A DNA stretch of 64,000 nucleotides from Perca fluviatilis (lineage: Eukaryota > Chordata > Actinopteri > Perciformes > Percidae), in the NCBI RefSeq assembly GCF_010015445.1, contig NC_053123.1, forward strand, positions 62,001-126,000, read 5' to 3'. Below, in pieces: positions 45,519-56,542 of this stretch. Positions within the stretch are counted from its first letter, which is position 1. Each line of letters opens with the position of its first letter. The notes below the pieces were generated by a model. It was not told the origin of the DNA and did no database searches. It was given only the letters and a program-made list of their open reading frames with translations. The position numbers were made by a program, and so were the translations under genes.

Positions 45519-46835
45519 AAGAATTAAAATGATTTATTGAACATTTTGAGCATTTCACACTTAATTTCCTGCATTCTGGTGAATTTTTATGCACCTATAT
45601 CTATCTTTTTCTGAATCAATGTATGCTACAAATATCTTCATGTAAAGGGAAACATAGATTACAAAACAAACATAAAAACATAATGGAATATATTGAAGTA
45701 AGGCTCTCAGGCATTCTGTATTGCTTTCAACTATTTATTCTCCTTTGGATCGACTTTTCTAATTATATCTGAGTCAGCAAACATGTAGCCTAGGCATCAT
45801 TTACTCTTCCCTCCTGTTTTGCGTCTTTTGTTGTTAACTAATTAATAAATCCCTGGACTGTAATATTTCAGATGTGTTTGAGCAATGTCCAAAACTTTGT
45901 GCACATTCAAAATACAGTATATCTGTGTCCTCTGTGATTTGGAGGAGTCGTGATATTTTGAGAAAAATAAAGTTATAATAGGCTAGTACAAGAATAAAGT
46001 CACTATACTTCAAAAAATAATCTAAAGGCTACCTGCACCATAGTCTGCTGTGCATTACGCGATTGCTCTGCTGATAAGGTAGATCTCAGACCGTCTGATA
46101 GACACAGAGCCCCGCTTTGGTGTCTGAATGAGACAAATAGTTTAGCTAGGGAAGTGGCTGAACACTGCTCTACATCGGAGGTGGAAACCCGAAACTACTG
46201 TAGAAATACACGGAGCACAAACGCAACACATCTACAGCATGTCCACAGCTGAGCGCATCCATAAACCTGAAGCTGCCCTGCATTTTACAGAGAGAGTGGA
46301 CACTAATCGACGCACAGGTCTGCTTCAGAGCTCCGTGTGTCTGAGTCTGAACCGTAGACTGGAAACGTCACAGGAACTTCAAACTAAATCATTAGTATTG
46401 CGCTCCTAAACTTTGTGTTGATGGCGTCAATGTATTAGACTGATTTGGCTATGATTCCTCTGAAAATAACACCTTTCACAGCTTTCCTCACGTAGAGACG
46501 GTTGCTAGGTGATAGCAACAAATACAGCATGGTTGGACACCGCACGTAGCTGCCCGTTCTATTCGCCTCCGAAGAATAAACTGGACAAAGTTACATTCGG
46601 GGCTACACTCAAAACATTCGGGGCAGAAGCCCCGGCAAAATCATTTTATCAAATCAAAAAACATTTTAGCGTCGGGATTCGGGACAAGCAATTCAAAATC
46701 GGGACTGTCCCGGTCCAACTGGGACGTCTGGTCACCCTAGATTGAACCCGAATCAAAGCAATCAAAGCTAAGCTAAACGCTGCTAAGCTAGCGCCAGCTC
46801 CATGGCTACTTCCACACCTCCTGGCGAGTCCCCAC

Positions 46836-47563
46836 TATGGTTGGGTACCGAAACCTGGTTCCACTATGGAACCGGTTCCTACGCAAACAGTAGTATTCGG
46901 ACCGGATTAGCGGCAGACACTTTTGTCTTTCTCACGTGCTCGCTCGCGGTGTGAAGCGCGTGTCCGCGCTATTCTCCGACATGCTCTCTACAATCACTGC
47001 TGATAGACGGCTTTTTGTATACGCTCCGAAACGGACGTAAAAATATCACACTCTCTCTGTAGTCTAACGTTAGCTAGCTACCGTAAATGTAGGCTACTTT
47101 AAAATGGCATATTTTCCCTCTGGGCTCACCAAAACAGACACAAGCATATTAACCATTCACTGCACGTGATTGCTAGTAAACATATTGCACTTTCTCTGCT
47201 AGTCTATCGTTCAGGACAAAGACTCCTACCTGTGTGTACAGGCCTCTTGGACACCGTCTGAGAGAGTTTTTTCCTGGGCAGGACATGCCATAACTGTGTA
47301 ACTGTTATTTGTTAAATTATTGTAGTTGTGTGTTAGGTGACTTAGGTTTACTTATTATATATTTAAGTACTTTAAAACGTTAATATATTGTTCAATATAA
47401 ATAATTTTCAAATAAAAAAAACTCCATAAAAAAAAAAGCCTTTCTTTGATGTCATTTTTCAGTTTTTCAAGAATTGGTTTAGGAATCGGTTAGGAATCGG
47501 AATCGTTTTAAAAGTACCAGTTCGGCATGGGAATCGTAAAAATCCAAATGGTACCCAACCCTA
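46836..47563. mobile_element. hAT MITE with perfect 8-bp target duplication
   Basis: Termini TATGGTTGGGTACCGAAACC and ATGGTACCCAACCCTA are inverted and flanked by GTCCCCAC on both sides (46828-46835 and 47564-47571). Subterminal GGAACCGG/GAATCGG motifs are typical. 728 bp, non-coding. Confidence 0.87.
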
Positions 47564-47582
47564 GTCCCCACTTCCCTACAAA

Positions 47583-47756
47583 ATGTACTTGTTGTTTAGG
47601 AATGCAAACAAAGAAATTGCTGACCTTAGGAAAGATGTTTGCCAGTTTTCCGAGGACTTAAAGGCCAAAGACGCCCTATTAAACGCTTGCTTGGACGTGG
47701 CTCATGATCAGTCGTTCCGGATCTCAACCCTCTCAGCGGCCCTCCAGGATACGCGC
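47583..47756 (+). pseudogene. Possible LINE ORF1 (coiled-coil) fragment
   Basis: An open stretch of about 58 residues has a heptad-like pattern: ADLRKDVCQFSEDLKAKDAL and FRISTLSAALQDT. It resembles the coiled-coil start of fish LINE ORF1 proteins as I remember them. It runs into the CA microsatellite and stops. Confidence 0.35.
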
Positions 47757-47773
47757 GCACACACACACGCACG

Positions 47774-47819
<46 letters not shown>
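47757..47819. repeat. (CA)n / (CG)n microsatellite
   Basis: Alternating purine-pyrimidine tract, with CGCG-rich and then CACA-rich parts; a possible Z-DNA former. Confidence 0.9.
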
Positions 47820-47821
<2 letters not shown>

Positions 47822-48005
47822 CCGATTCTGGTGGTTGATGATGGCAGATATGTGCTGTTTAGCTCTCAGGGTGGGTAGCGCACTGCCATGAGTCCATGAC
47901 GCTAATGGCTGATTACTCCACATTTTAATTGTGATATTTTGTGATTACATTCTGATTCTGCAATGTTCTCTGTCAGGTAAATATAGAAGCACAATGTCTT
48001 CCTCC

Positions 48006-48180
48006 ATAGGCGCCGATTTATGTTTTCCTCCGTGGGTGCTCACGGGCGCATGCCCTTAAAAAAAAAAAAAGTAGTCAACGGAGCACCACGACCGGCGGCA
48101 GCTCGCGGTGCTCTGTATCCAGCGCACAGTCACCTATTCTGGGGTATCAACCGCGATTAGCTTCGTGGGAAATTAAGAAC
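48006..48180 (-). repeat. Left half of an older element shared with family B core
   Basis: ATAGGCGCCGATTTATG, GTTTTCCTCCGTGGGTGCTC and CGTGGGAAATTAAGAA are reverse complements of blocks in the family B body (for example 25215-25267 and 25000-25025). The next block in that order is found only at 62236. ATGTCTTCCTCC directly precedes this segment (47994-48005). Confidence 0.65.
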
Positions 48181-48312
48181 TCTCTGCACTGGTGGTGGAT
48201 GTCGTTGATGCACTTGCATCATTAGGTTTGCTTTTTTAATAACAAATCTGTCCATTTAATTCTCACTCTGATTACCTAACGCACATGCACTGTGGGGGTG
48301 ATGGAGGTGTTT

Positions 48313-48982
48313 CTATGGAGTTATATTACTATCATAAGTCAAGAGCGCATTATTTCAATTTGAGAGCATTTCTCACTGATATTACGTTCAGATTTCTTGC
48401 TCTCACACTCAAATAGTCACTGCTCGTGCTCAAAACCTTGCTCTCACACTCAAATATTCACTGCTCGTGCTTGGATTTGCTCTGCTTGCGCTCAAACTTT
48501 CTGCTTGGACTCAGATATGTTGTTGTTTAGACAGATTTCCTGCTCTCAGCTTTGAACCTTCTCCTCGCACTCAGGCTGATTCTGCTCACTTTTTTTTTGT
48601 GTTATAACCCTGTCAAAAGTCAACAACCCATAGAATGCCAGCTGTAGTGTTGATCAATGAAATGATCCCAACCCCGTTGAGGGTGCGTTCACTTTACTTT
48701 AGAACGTCTGTTGAGGGCGGCTGCACTGTAACCTGACTGTAACTAAGTTTATATATCCCCGCGCCGTTTATAGCTTTATTATAATGTCTGCGCTTATAAA
48801 GTATATGTCAACAATGTGCACAGAATGGTCGACGCACTTTCACCTGCACCCATCAGGAAACGGGAGAAAGCTTTGAAGTGGGACGTATGAAGTTATGTCC
48901 ACAACTACGAGGGTGAGTAACATAACTTAAGCACCTAGCTAGCTAGCATATGGCCTAGCTTGATGTCCAGAAACAAATAGAT
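48313..48982. repeat. Left arm of a ~0.66 kb inverted repeat
   Basis: Begins CTATGGAGTTATATTACTAT and is mirrored by 60501-61159. The outer part is built from TGCTCTCACACTCAAATA-like tandem motifs, duplicated once more here than in the right arm. The inner part has GGGTGAGTAACATAACTTAA. Confidence 0.88.
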
Positions 48983-49049
48983 GTTCTTTATTGTAGAAAA
49001 TGTCGCTCAGGAAGCTAATTCTCCACCAGGAAGTTACCTAACTTTTTTC

Positions 49050-51403
49050 ATATATAGGGCGCACTGGATTATAAGGCGCATAGAATACCGGTAGAAGATA
49101 CTGCAGTCAAACGTTTGACTGGGGTTGCGTTATGCATCCACTAGATGGAGCTGTGCTAAAGGGAATGTCAACAAAACAGTCCAATAAAGTCAAACTTTAT
49201 TAACTGTTCTTACAACTCCGTTCACTCCCATGGTAATGTTGTTCAAACGTTAATGTGCATATTAACAATATCTCCCAGCCTTGCTCACTCTTCTCCCAAA
49301 CGTGGAGGGGAACTTTTCCCTGATTCAGTAAACACGTAGTAAAAGAAACAGTCTTATACCACTACGGTAAATCAAACGTTAGTGCATAACTCAACATTGT
49401 TCAGTTACGTATAAAACGTAAAGCTCACTTTTTCAGTTCATTCCCCGTCCACGAATCCCTCGAATTCTTCTTCTTCAGTGTCCGAATTGAACAGTTGGGC
49501 GACTACGGCATCCAACCTGCCCGGCTCCCTCTCGTCATTATCCGAGTCAGTGTCGCTGCTGTTGCCTGGCAGTTCAGAGATTATCCTGCCGCCGTCGAAA
49601 GCTTCGTTACCACAGTTGAAACTGATATATCAGCCCAGGCATCCACGATCCATTGGCAGATAGTGGCGTAAAGTCGCCGGCGCTGTCTCCCGTCTTGGTG
49701 AACGTGTTCGCCTTCTGTCATCCACTGCTCCCACGGCTCGCAGTCTAGCTTTGAACGCCCTGTTGACACCAATATCTAGGCGGCAGTTCTTTGAGTTAAT
49801 CCACCCGGAATGCGGCAAGCTCCGAATTAGTTTGCTTCACTTGTTTTTTGACAGCATCGGTGATATGGGCGCGCATGGAGTCGTAGATCAATAGGGTCGG
49901 AGCTGTGTGGAAAAAGCCACCCGGTCTCTTGACGTAAATTTCTCTCAGCCACTCACTCATCTTTTCCTCATCCATCCATCCCTTGGGTTGATAATGACGC
50001 CCGGCCTGGAAAGTTTTCTTTTGGCAAGGTCTTCCTCTTGAAAATAACCATGGGTGGAAGTTTCTGGCCATTAGCCTAGCAGGCGAGAACTACAGTGAAG
50101 GATGACTTCTCATTCCCTGTGGTGCGTACAGACACCGTACTGGTCCCCGTTTTCTCCACGGTGCGGTTCACGGGAATATCAAAGGTGAGTGGAACCTCGT
50201 CCATGTTGGTGATGTGCTCTGGCCGGATCTTCTTTTCAGTGATCTTCTTTTTGCAGTATGCGCGGAAAGTGACCAGCTTTTCTTGGTAATCTTTTGGCAG
50301 TTGCTGCGAGACGGTAGTTCGTGTGCGGATGGAGAGATTACGTCTTTTCATAAAACGAAAGCACCACGAAGGACCGCCTCGAAATTCATCGATGTTCATG
50401 TCCCGTGCTAGCGCTGTTGCCTTCATTCGAATAGTGACTGTAGAGACGCTTCTACTTGCTGCTCTCTGTTCAACAACCCACTGTTCGAGTTTGTCCTCTA
50501 ACTGTGGCCCTCTCGCTTTGTTCCCTCGGAAACTCTGTTTAGTCTTCTTTACTTGAAGCAGGTCACCTTCTTGCTTCCTCCACTTATGTACCATTGATTC
50601 ATTAATGTTGAATTCTCTCGCTGCTGCTCTATTCCCATATTCTACTGCGTGACCGACAGCCTTCAGCTTGAACTCTGCGTCGTAAGCGTGTCTCTTGAAA
50701 GGTGCCATTTTGTGGTCTTTAATATAAAAAGATAGACGGGTCTTATAGCATTTAAATGTAAGTGGTCGATCGTCTCAACGTGGTCCCTGACATGTTGTCA
50801 TCGGCTTGTCCGCTTCCATTGGCCATATCGGAGGCAAACCTGAACGGATTGGCTAATATGAGCTACCAATGGAAAGCTTAGAAGCTAGGGAATACGATGA
50901 CGCCCACATCGATCATGTAGCAAGCTTTCCGTTGTGATTCGGCCAGAAACGTCAACATTGTGAGGCGAACAGATCGTTTTGGAATATAAAGCTTGGATAT
51001 TACATTTCCTTGGACTCTTGTGGATTTATGAAAATCAAGTTTTGGGCAAAATACAACTTTGTTGCTGAAAGGACAACGAAAACGGGTATGGATGCACTCT
51101 CGACACTGTTGTGTAACTGATATAAATCATCTTATGCTTTGTATGTGGGCTTCAATTAATCATTAGAGGCTAAGCTTTCAATTGGTCGCATGGCTGTATA
51201 TTTTGAATATTTAATGCTTTAAAGTTATAAAAACGCAAATGAGTGGAAGTTTTATCGAGGTTACAGCGACGCAGTGTCCCGTCAACGGGGCAGTGATCCT
51301 TGAGAGGTTGATCCATATATAACGCTCCGGATTATAAGGCGCACTGTCGTTTTTTGAGAAAATTAAAGGCTTTTAAGTGCGCCTTATAGTGCGGAAAATA
51401 CGG
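49050..51403 (-). mobile_element. pogo/Tigger-like transposon
   Basis: The right end is TACCGTATTTTCCGCACTAT (read on minus) with nested AAGGCGCAC repeats; a matching GGATTATAAGGCGCA block is at 49063-49110, but the outermost left ~20 bp seem lost. It encloses a minus-strand transposase. The adjoining TA at 51404 fits a TA target. Confidence 0.75.
49438..50708 (-). pseudogene. pogo-like transposase with in-frame stop and frameshifts
   Basis: Starts MAPFKRHAYDAEFKLKAVGH, a CENP-B/pogo type helix-turn-helix with AAAREFNINESMVHKWRKQE. A second DNA-binding region and the DDE domain follow: NMDEVPLTFD (first Asp), YDSMRAHIT (second Asp), a QWIVDAWADIS tail and an acidic end (SDTDSDNDE, DTEEEEFEGF). 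An in-frame TAG follows FTVVLAC (near 50073), and reading shifts frame near 50005 and again near 49800. The length without lesions would be about 420 residues, usual for the family. Inactive copy. Confidence 0.85.
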
Positions 51404-51405
51404 TA

Positions 51406-51706
51406 TAGACTACAGTTTCCCTCAACTGCAGCCGGGACATTCTAACGCCTAACGTGAAAAAGCTTAACGTGGTTTAATGTACCTAAACAATGATCAATGA
51501 TTACCAAATTTCTCCCTCATATTGCTCCTCATAACCACTGAAAACTGTCAAAAAAATCTAACCCAAAGACCAATTATTATGGACGTTATGTGACTGATAA
51601 CTGATTGATATCTGATTGATCATTGTTTAGGTACATTAAGTTACCACGTTAAGCTTTTTTACGTTAAGCGTTAGAATGTCCCGGCTGCTGTTGAGGGAAA
51701 CTGTAG
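51406..51706. mobile_element. MITE with ~95-bp terminal inverted repeats, cut near its right tip
   Basis: TAGACTACAGTTTCCCTCAA ... GCCGGGACATTCTAACGC is mirrored by GCGTTAGAATGTCCCGGC ... TTGAGGGAAACTGTAG. The last four bases (TCTA) lie at 56191-56194, after the inserted long-arm element and its duplicated AACTGTAG. The spacer between the arms is about 110 bp. Confidence 0.8.
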
Positions 51707-52219
51707 GGTAACACTTTACTTGACAGTACCGACATAACCATGACATGACACTGTCATAACTATGACATGACACTGTCATGAATGTGTCATAAACCTTATA
51801 AACAAGTCATAAACGTTTATGACTTCTGTCATTAAGTGTCATTCGGTTTTTGTCATGACAAGTTGACATTGTTGGGCTTGTCTTGATTATGACAACTTGA
51901 CATTAATCAAAGTGATATTACCAGAAGTTGTCTTGGTCATGACAACTTGACATTAAATTTGTCTTGATTATGACACTTTGACATTAATCAAAGTGTCATT
52001 ACCAGAAGTTGTCTTGGTCATGACAAGTTGACATTAAATTAGTTTGGGATGTCTTTGTAATGACAACTTGACATAAACAGAAATTCACCTCTTTTTGTAT
52101 TCATGACATTTTGACCTAATGATTATTATAATTAGATGTGCAAGATTAGAGACCAATTCTAGCACTTTTTCAGATAGATGTCTGACAGGAAATTTCACAA
52201 AACTGGGTGTTATGACACT

Positions 52220-53060
52220 GTTATGACAGTGTAACTAATAAATATTTTGACCTCAAGTAAAGTGGTACCAATTGTATTTGTCATTAAGATATCATAGATA
52301 AGACTTGTTGTCATGACAACATTATGACAGTGTAACTAATACATATTTTGACCTCAAGTAAAGTGGTACCAATTGTATTTGTCATTAAGATATCATGGAT
52401 AAGACTTGCTGTCATGACAACATTATGACAGTGTAACTAATAAATATTTTTACCTCAAGTAAAGTGGTACCAATTGTATTTGTCATTAAGATATCATAGA
52501 TAAGACTTGCTGTCATGACAACATTATGACAGTGTAACAAAAACATTCTTTGACCTCAAGTAAAGTGGTAACATTTTTGTCATTAAGATATCATAGATAA
52601 GACTTGCTGTCATGACAACATTATGACAGTGTAACAAATACATTCTTTGACCTCAAGTAAAGTGGTAACATTTTTATTTGTCATTAAGATATCATAGATA
52701 AGACTTGCTGTCATGACAACATTATGACAGTGTAACAAAAACATTCTTTGACCTCAAGTAAAGTGGTAACATTTTTATTTCTCATTAAGATATCATAGAT
52801 AAGACTTGCTGTAATTACCACATTATGACAGTGTAACGAATACATTCTTTGACCTCAAGTGGTGCCAATTGTATTTGTCATTAAGATATCATGTATAAGA
52901 CTTGCTGTCATGACAACATTACGACAGTGTAACTAATACATATTTTGACCTCAAGTGGTACCAATTGTATTTGTCATTAAGATATCATGGATAAGACTTG
53001 TTGTCATGACAACATTATGACAGTGTAACGAAAACATTCTTTGAGTAAAGTGGTATTAAT
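52220..53060. repeat. ~100-bp tandem repeats in the left arm
   Basis: About eight units, each with TGACCTCAAGTAAAGTGGTA, CATTAAGATATCAT and GTCATGACAACATTATGACA. Some units have lost the ACTTGAGG part. Motif TGTCATGACA is a 10-bp palindrome repeated in every unit. Confidence 0.88.
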
Positions 53061-53984
53061 ATACACAGAAATATGGCATACATACAGATAAACTAACTGA
53101 AAAAATAAAGTGTGCACACAAAAGAAACCCTTTTCAGTTCAATGAGCTCAATTGTTCGAGTGAAATAAATCAATTCTACATATTATATACTATCTAATAC
53201 TGGCTATACCTTGTTGTAAATAGAGCAAAAGAGAGCTGTGCCTGAATCAGCTATCGTCACGGAGTTATAGGCAGTAAAATGGTGAGTCACTCCTAACACT
53301 AGAGTTTGCTACCATCTATGCTAATCGGTGCTAATAGCATTAAGCTAACGGGTTAGCTAAGGTGCTGTATTCATATGCCAATAGGGTAATTAGCCACAAA
53401 AGGCTAGCAGACTAGCTACTGCATATTGCCTGTGAAAAGGCTAATATAATGATTATATCTATTGGTTATGGAAAGTAATGCTGCTTTTCAAAACTATTGC
53501 TAGCTGTGGGTTTTTTGTTGAATGAATGTTAGTACAAATTGTGAGTTTAACTGTTTAACTGGAGTTTATGGTGAAGTAGCTAACTTAAAGAGGCTAATTT
53601 TTAGTGCATTCTTTCTACAGTTACAGGGAGGGATAAATAAGCACGCAAGTCTTAATGCCTCTAGATTACAACACTGTAGCTTAAGTTATGGGAAAATAAT
53701 ACAATTTGAGAGATGTTTATGCAATTAAATTTAGGATAGTGTTAATGTTACTAAGGTTCCATACAACTTGAATTAGAAATGCATTGTTTGTATAAAGGTT
53801 GCCTATTAATATAAATGTGCTTTTGGTACATGAAAGGGATTTATATACGTTTGCTACCTAAGAGAAGAAATTTAATAGAACTGAATAGAGGTTTAGATAT
53901 TTCAATAGGGGTTAACTGAAATATGACCTCATTTTATTTTCATTGTAGCCTAAGCAATTGATTTTATTACTGAATAGTAATTGA

Positions 53985-54985
53985 GAGAAATGTTTGGAAA
54001 AAAAAAAAAGCCTAAAAATATCTACAGGTTACAAAGGGAGGCCAAAGGCCCACAGAAGGGATGTCCAGATCCACAGAGGACATTGAAACCCGCCACACCA
54101 CACATTAAATATTTGTGCTCAAAAATGGCCAGGAGTATTGGTATATTGAGTAAAACTAGATACATCTTGAACAAAAAAACACTACATACTCTGTACTGCA
54201 CCCTTATTGTACCATATATGTTATATTGTGTGGAAGTGTGGGGAAATACTTATAAAAGCAATTTGAAAAAAATGTGTGCATTACAAAAAAGAGCAAATAG
54301 GATAATTAATCACATTTGGTATTATGAACACACTAATCATTGGTTCTTTAATTCACATTTGCTGAAATTTATGGACATTGTTACATTTAAAACTGCTCAA
54401 TTTATGTTTAAAGTTAAAGAAAAAAATTTACCGTTTAACATATGTGCAATGTTTAATGAAAGAAATGGGGTATATCATCTAAGAGGTCATTGTATGTTTA
54501 AGCAACCACTTGTGCGAACTATTGTTAAAAGCATGTGAGTTTCAGTTTGTGGGGTGACCTTATGGAATGGACTGAACAATGATATTAAACAGAGCCATAA
54601 TATCATTCAGTTCAAAAATAGATTAAAGACATCATTACTTGATCAATACAGAAAAGAATAAACTGAAACAGAGGATTGTAATTTGTAATTTAATGGTATT
54701 GTTGTATATTATTGTATTGTTGTAAATTACTGTAAGACTGAAAGATTGTATGCTATATTTGCATATCTATTTTACTTTGTATAATATAATTTTGGGAAAT
54801 AAGGGGCAGGTCCAAATAAGCTATTTGCTTCTGCCTGCTCCTTCTCGAACGAATCGTTTTTATATTTTTTCTTTTTTTGTTGTTGTTTTGTTAGATTTTG
54901 ATTGTTTGTGTTTTATCTTGTGTTTTTTATGTTTTGCAACATTGTTGATTGTTCGAGATAAATAAAATAAAATAAATAAATAAAT
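53985..54985 (+). mobile_element. LINE 3' fragment with reverse transcriptase C-terminus
   Basis: Frame 53981-54538 has the thumb/C-terminal region of a Jockey/CR1-like RT: MARSIGILSKTRYILNKK, LYCTLIVPYMLYCVEVWGN and LQKRANRIINH. A TGA at 54536 replaces an expected codon, after which the same frame continues (VSVCGVTLWNGLNNDI) to 54660. The 3' end is a GATAAATAAAATAAAATAAA simple tail. The clade is uncertain. Confidence 0.75.
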
Positions 54986-55261
54986 CACATCGATTCTTCA
55001 CATCCCAGAGACTTCCAGGGTTTAGAGATTCCCAGTTCAGGATCGAGACTCTGAACGTAGATGGATTTCCCTTGATTCATTCTTCATGGTGGAAGGACAA
55101 ACGGAAACCAAACTCATATGGGCCCCAATGTTGAACATCTCTGAACTCTTGTCATCAAAGAACAATTGAGCTCATAGAACTGAAAAGGGTTTCTTTTGTG
55201 TGCACACTTTATTTTTTCAGTTAGTTTATCTGTATGTATGCCATATTTCTGTGTATATTAA

Positions 55262-55625
55262 TACCACTTTACTTGAGGTCAAAGAATATATTTGTTACAC
55301 TGTCATAATGTTGTCATGACAGCAAGTCTTATCCATGATATCTTAATGACAAATACAATTGGTACCACTTTACTTGAGGTCAAAATATGTATTAGTTACA
55401 CTGTCATAATGTTGTCATGACAACAAGTCTTATCTATGATATCTTAATGACAAATACAATTGGTACACTTTTTTTGATCTTGAGGGTCAAAATATTTGAT
55501 TTGTTACACTGTCATAATGTTGTCATGACAGCAAGTGTCTTATCCATGATATCTTAATGACAAATACAATTGGTACCACTACTTGAGGTCAAAATATTTA
55601 TTAGTTACACTGTCATAACAGTGTC
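55262..55625. repeat. ~100-bp tandem repeats in the right arm, inverted
   Basis: About three and a half units, reverse complement of those at 52220-53060, with a variant TTGATCTTGAGGGTC junction near 55475. Confidence 0.85.
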
Positions 55626-56194
55626 ATGACACCCAGTTTTGGGAAATTTCCTGTCAGACATCTATCTGAAAAAGTGCTAGAATTGGTCTCTAATCTTGCA
55701 CATCTAATTATAATAATCATTAGGTCAAAATGTCATGAATACAAAAAGAGGTGAATTTCTGTTTATGTCAAGTTGTCATGACAAAGACATCCTCTGGTAA
55801 TGTCATCCTGGTTAATGTCAAGTTGTCATTACAAAGACATCCCAAACTAATTTAATGTCAACTTGTCATGACCAAGACAACTTCTGGTAATGACACTTTG
55901 ATTAATGTCAAAGTGTCATAATCAAGACAAATTTAATGTCAAGTTGTCATGACCAAGACAACTTCTGGTAATATCACTTTGATTAATGTCAAGTTGTCAT
56001 AATCAAGACAAGCCCAACAATGTCAACTTGTCATGACAAAAACCGAATGACACTTAATGACAGAAGTCATAAACGTTTATGACTTGTTTATAAGGTTTAT
56101 GACACATTCATGACAGTGTCATGTCATAGTTATGACAGTGTCATGTCATGGTTATGTCGGTACTGTCAAGTAAAGTGTTACCAACTGTAGTCTA

Positions 56195-56542
56195 TTTGAG
56201 CAACTGATCGTCCGTTTTTGCCCCCTTTACATAATAAATATGGCTATGAAATAGAACATCAAATACATAAATGAGGCAATACATATATAGGCATTAGTCA
56301 TTATAGTTCAATAGCCTAAATACATATGTTTTACTTATATTTATTTCCGGGGACTTTTATTTATTCCGTCTATTTATATGCACGTTATATTCAAAGGAAG
56401 TTTAGTTATCTCACAGGCTCAGACTAAAAGCAGCAGCAAGCCTGCCTGACATCAGTGCATAGCATATCACTGCAAAGTAAATAAAATATGAATAAATCAC
56501 GAGCGCGGTAGATTCCCAGGTCAACTAGAGCGGGTAACGCCA
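56195..56542. other. No gene or known repeat seen
   Basis: Short stretch between the MITE tip and the Harbinger-like element; nothing recognised. Confidence 0.4.

Larger units (their letters stand above)
43803..46739. mobile_element. hAT element (TAGGGTGACCAGA type) split by an L1
   Basis: Termini TAGGTTGACCAGAT and GTCTGGTCACCCTA, with CCGGGACAG and its complement just inside. Flanks GACTGAAC (43795-43802) and GATTGAAC (46740-46747) match at 7 of 8. Without the inserted L1 and its duplication the element is about 1.47 kb and has no transposase frame. Confidence 0.8.
51707..56182. mobile_element. Long-arm DNA element with perfect 8-bp target duplication
   Basis: Starts GGTAACACTTTACTTGACAG and ends CTGTCAAGTAAAGTGTTACC; both sides are flanked by AACTGTAG (51699-51706 and 56183-56190). 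Arms run to about 53155 and from about 55157, 1.45 and 1.03 kb, differing in the number of ~100-bp internal repeats. The middle has no own transposase but contains a LINE fragment. The superfamily is unknown; hAT is the usual owner of 8-bp duplications. Confidence 0.85.

Noticed and set aside
47626..47923. Frames made of alternating Val-Cys or His-Thr
   Set aside because: Products of the CA microsatellite at 47757-47819.
52220..53060. Regular ~100-bp repeats that could suggest a CRISPR-like array
   Set aside because: Units are contiguous without unique spacers, lie in inverted arms of a eukaryotic DNA element, and the genome is a fish.
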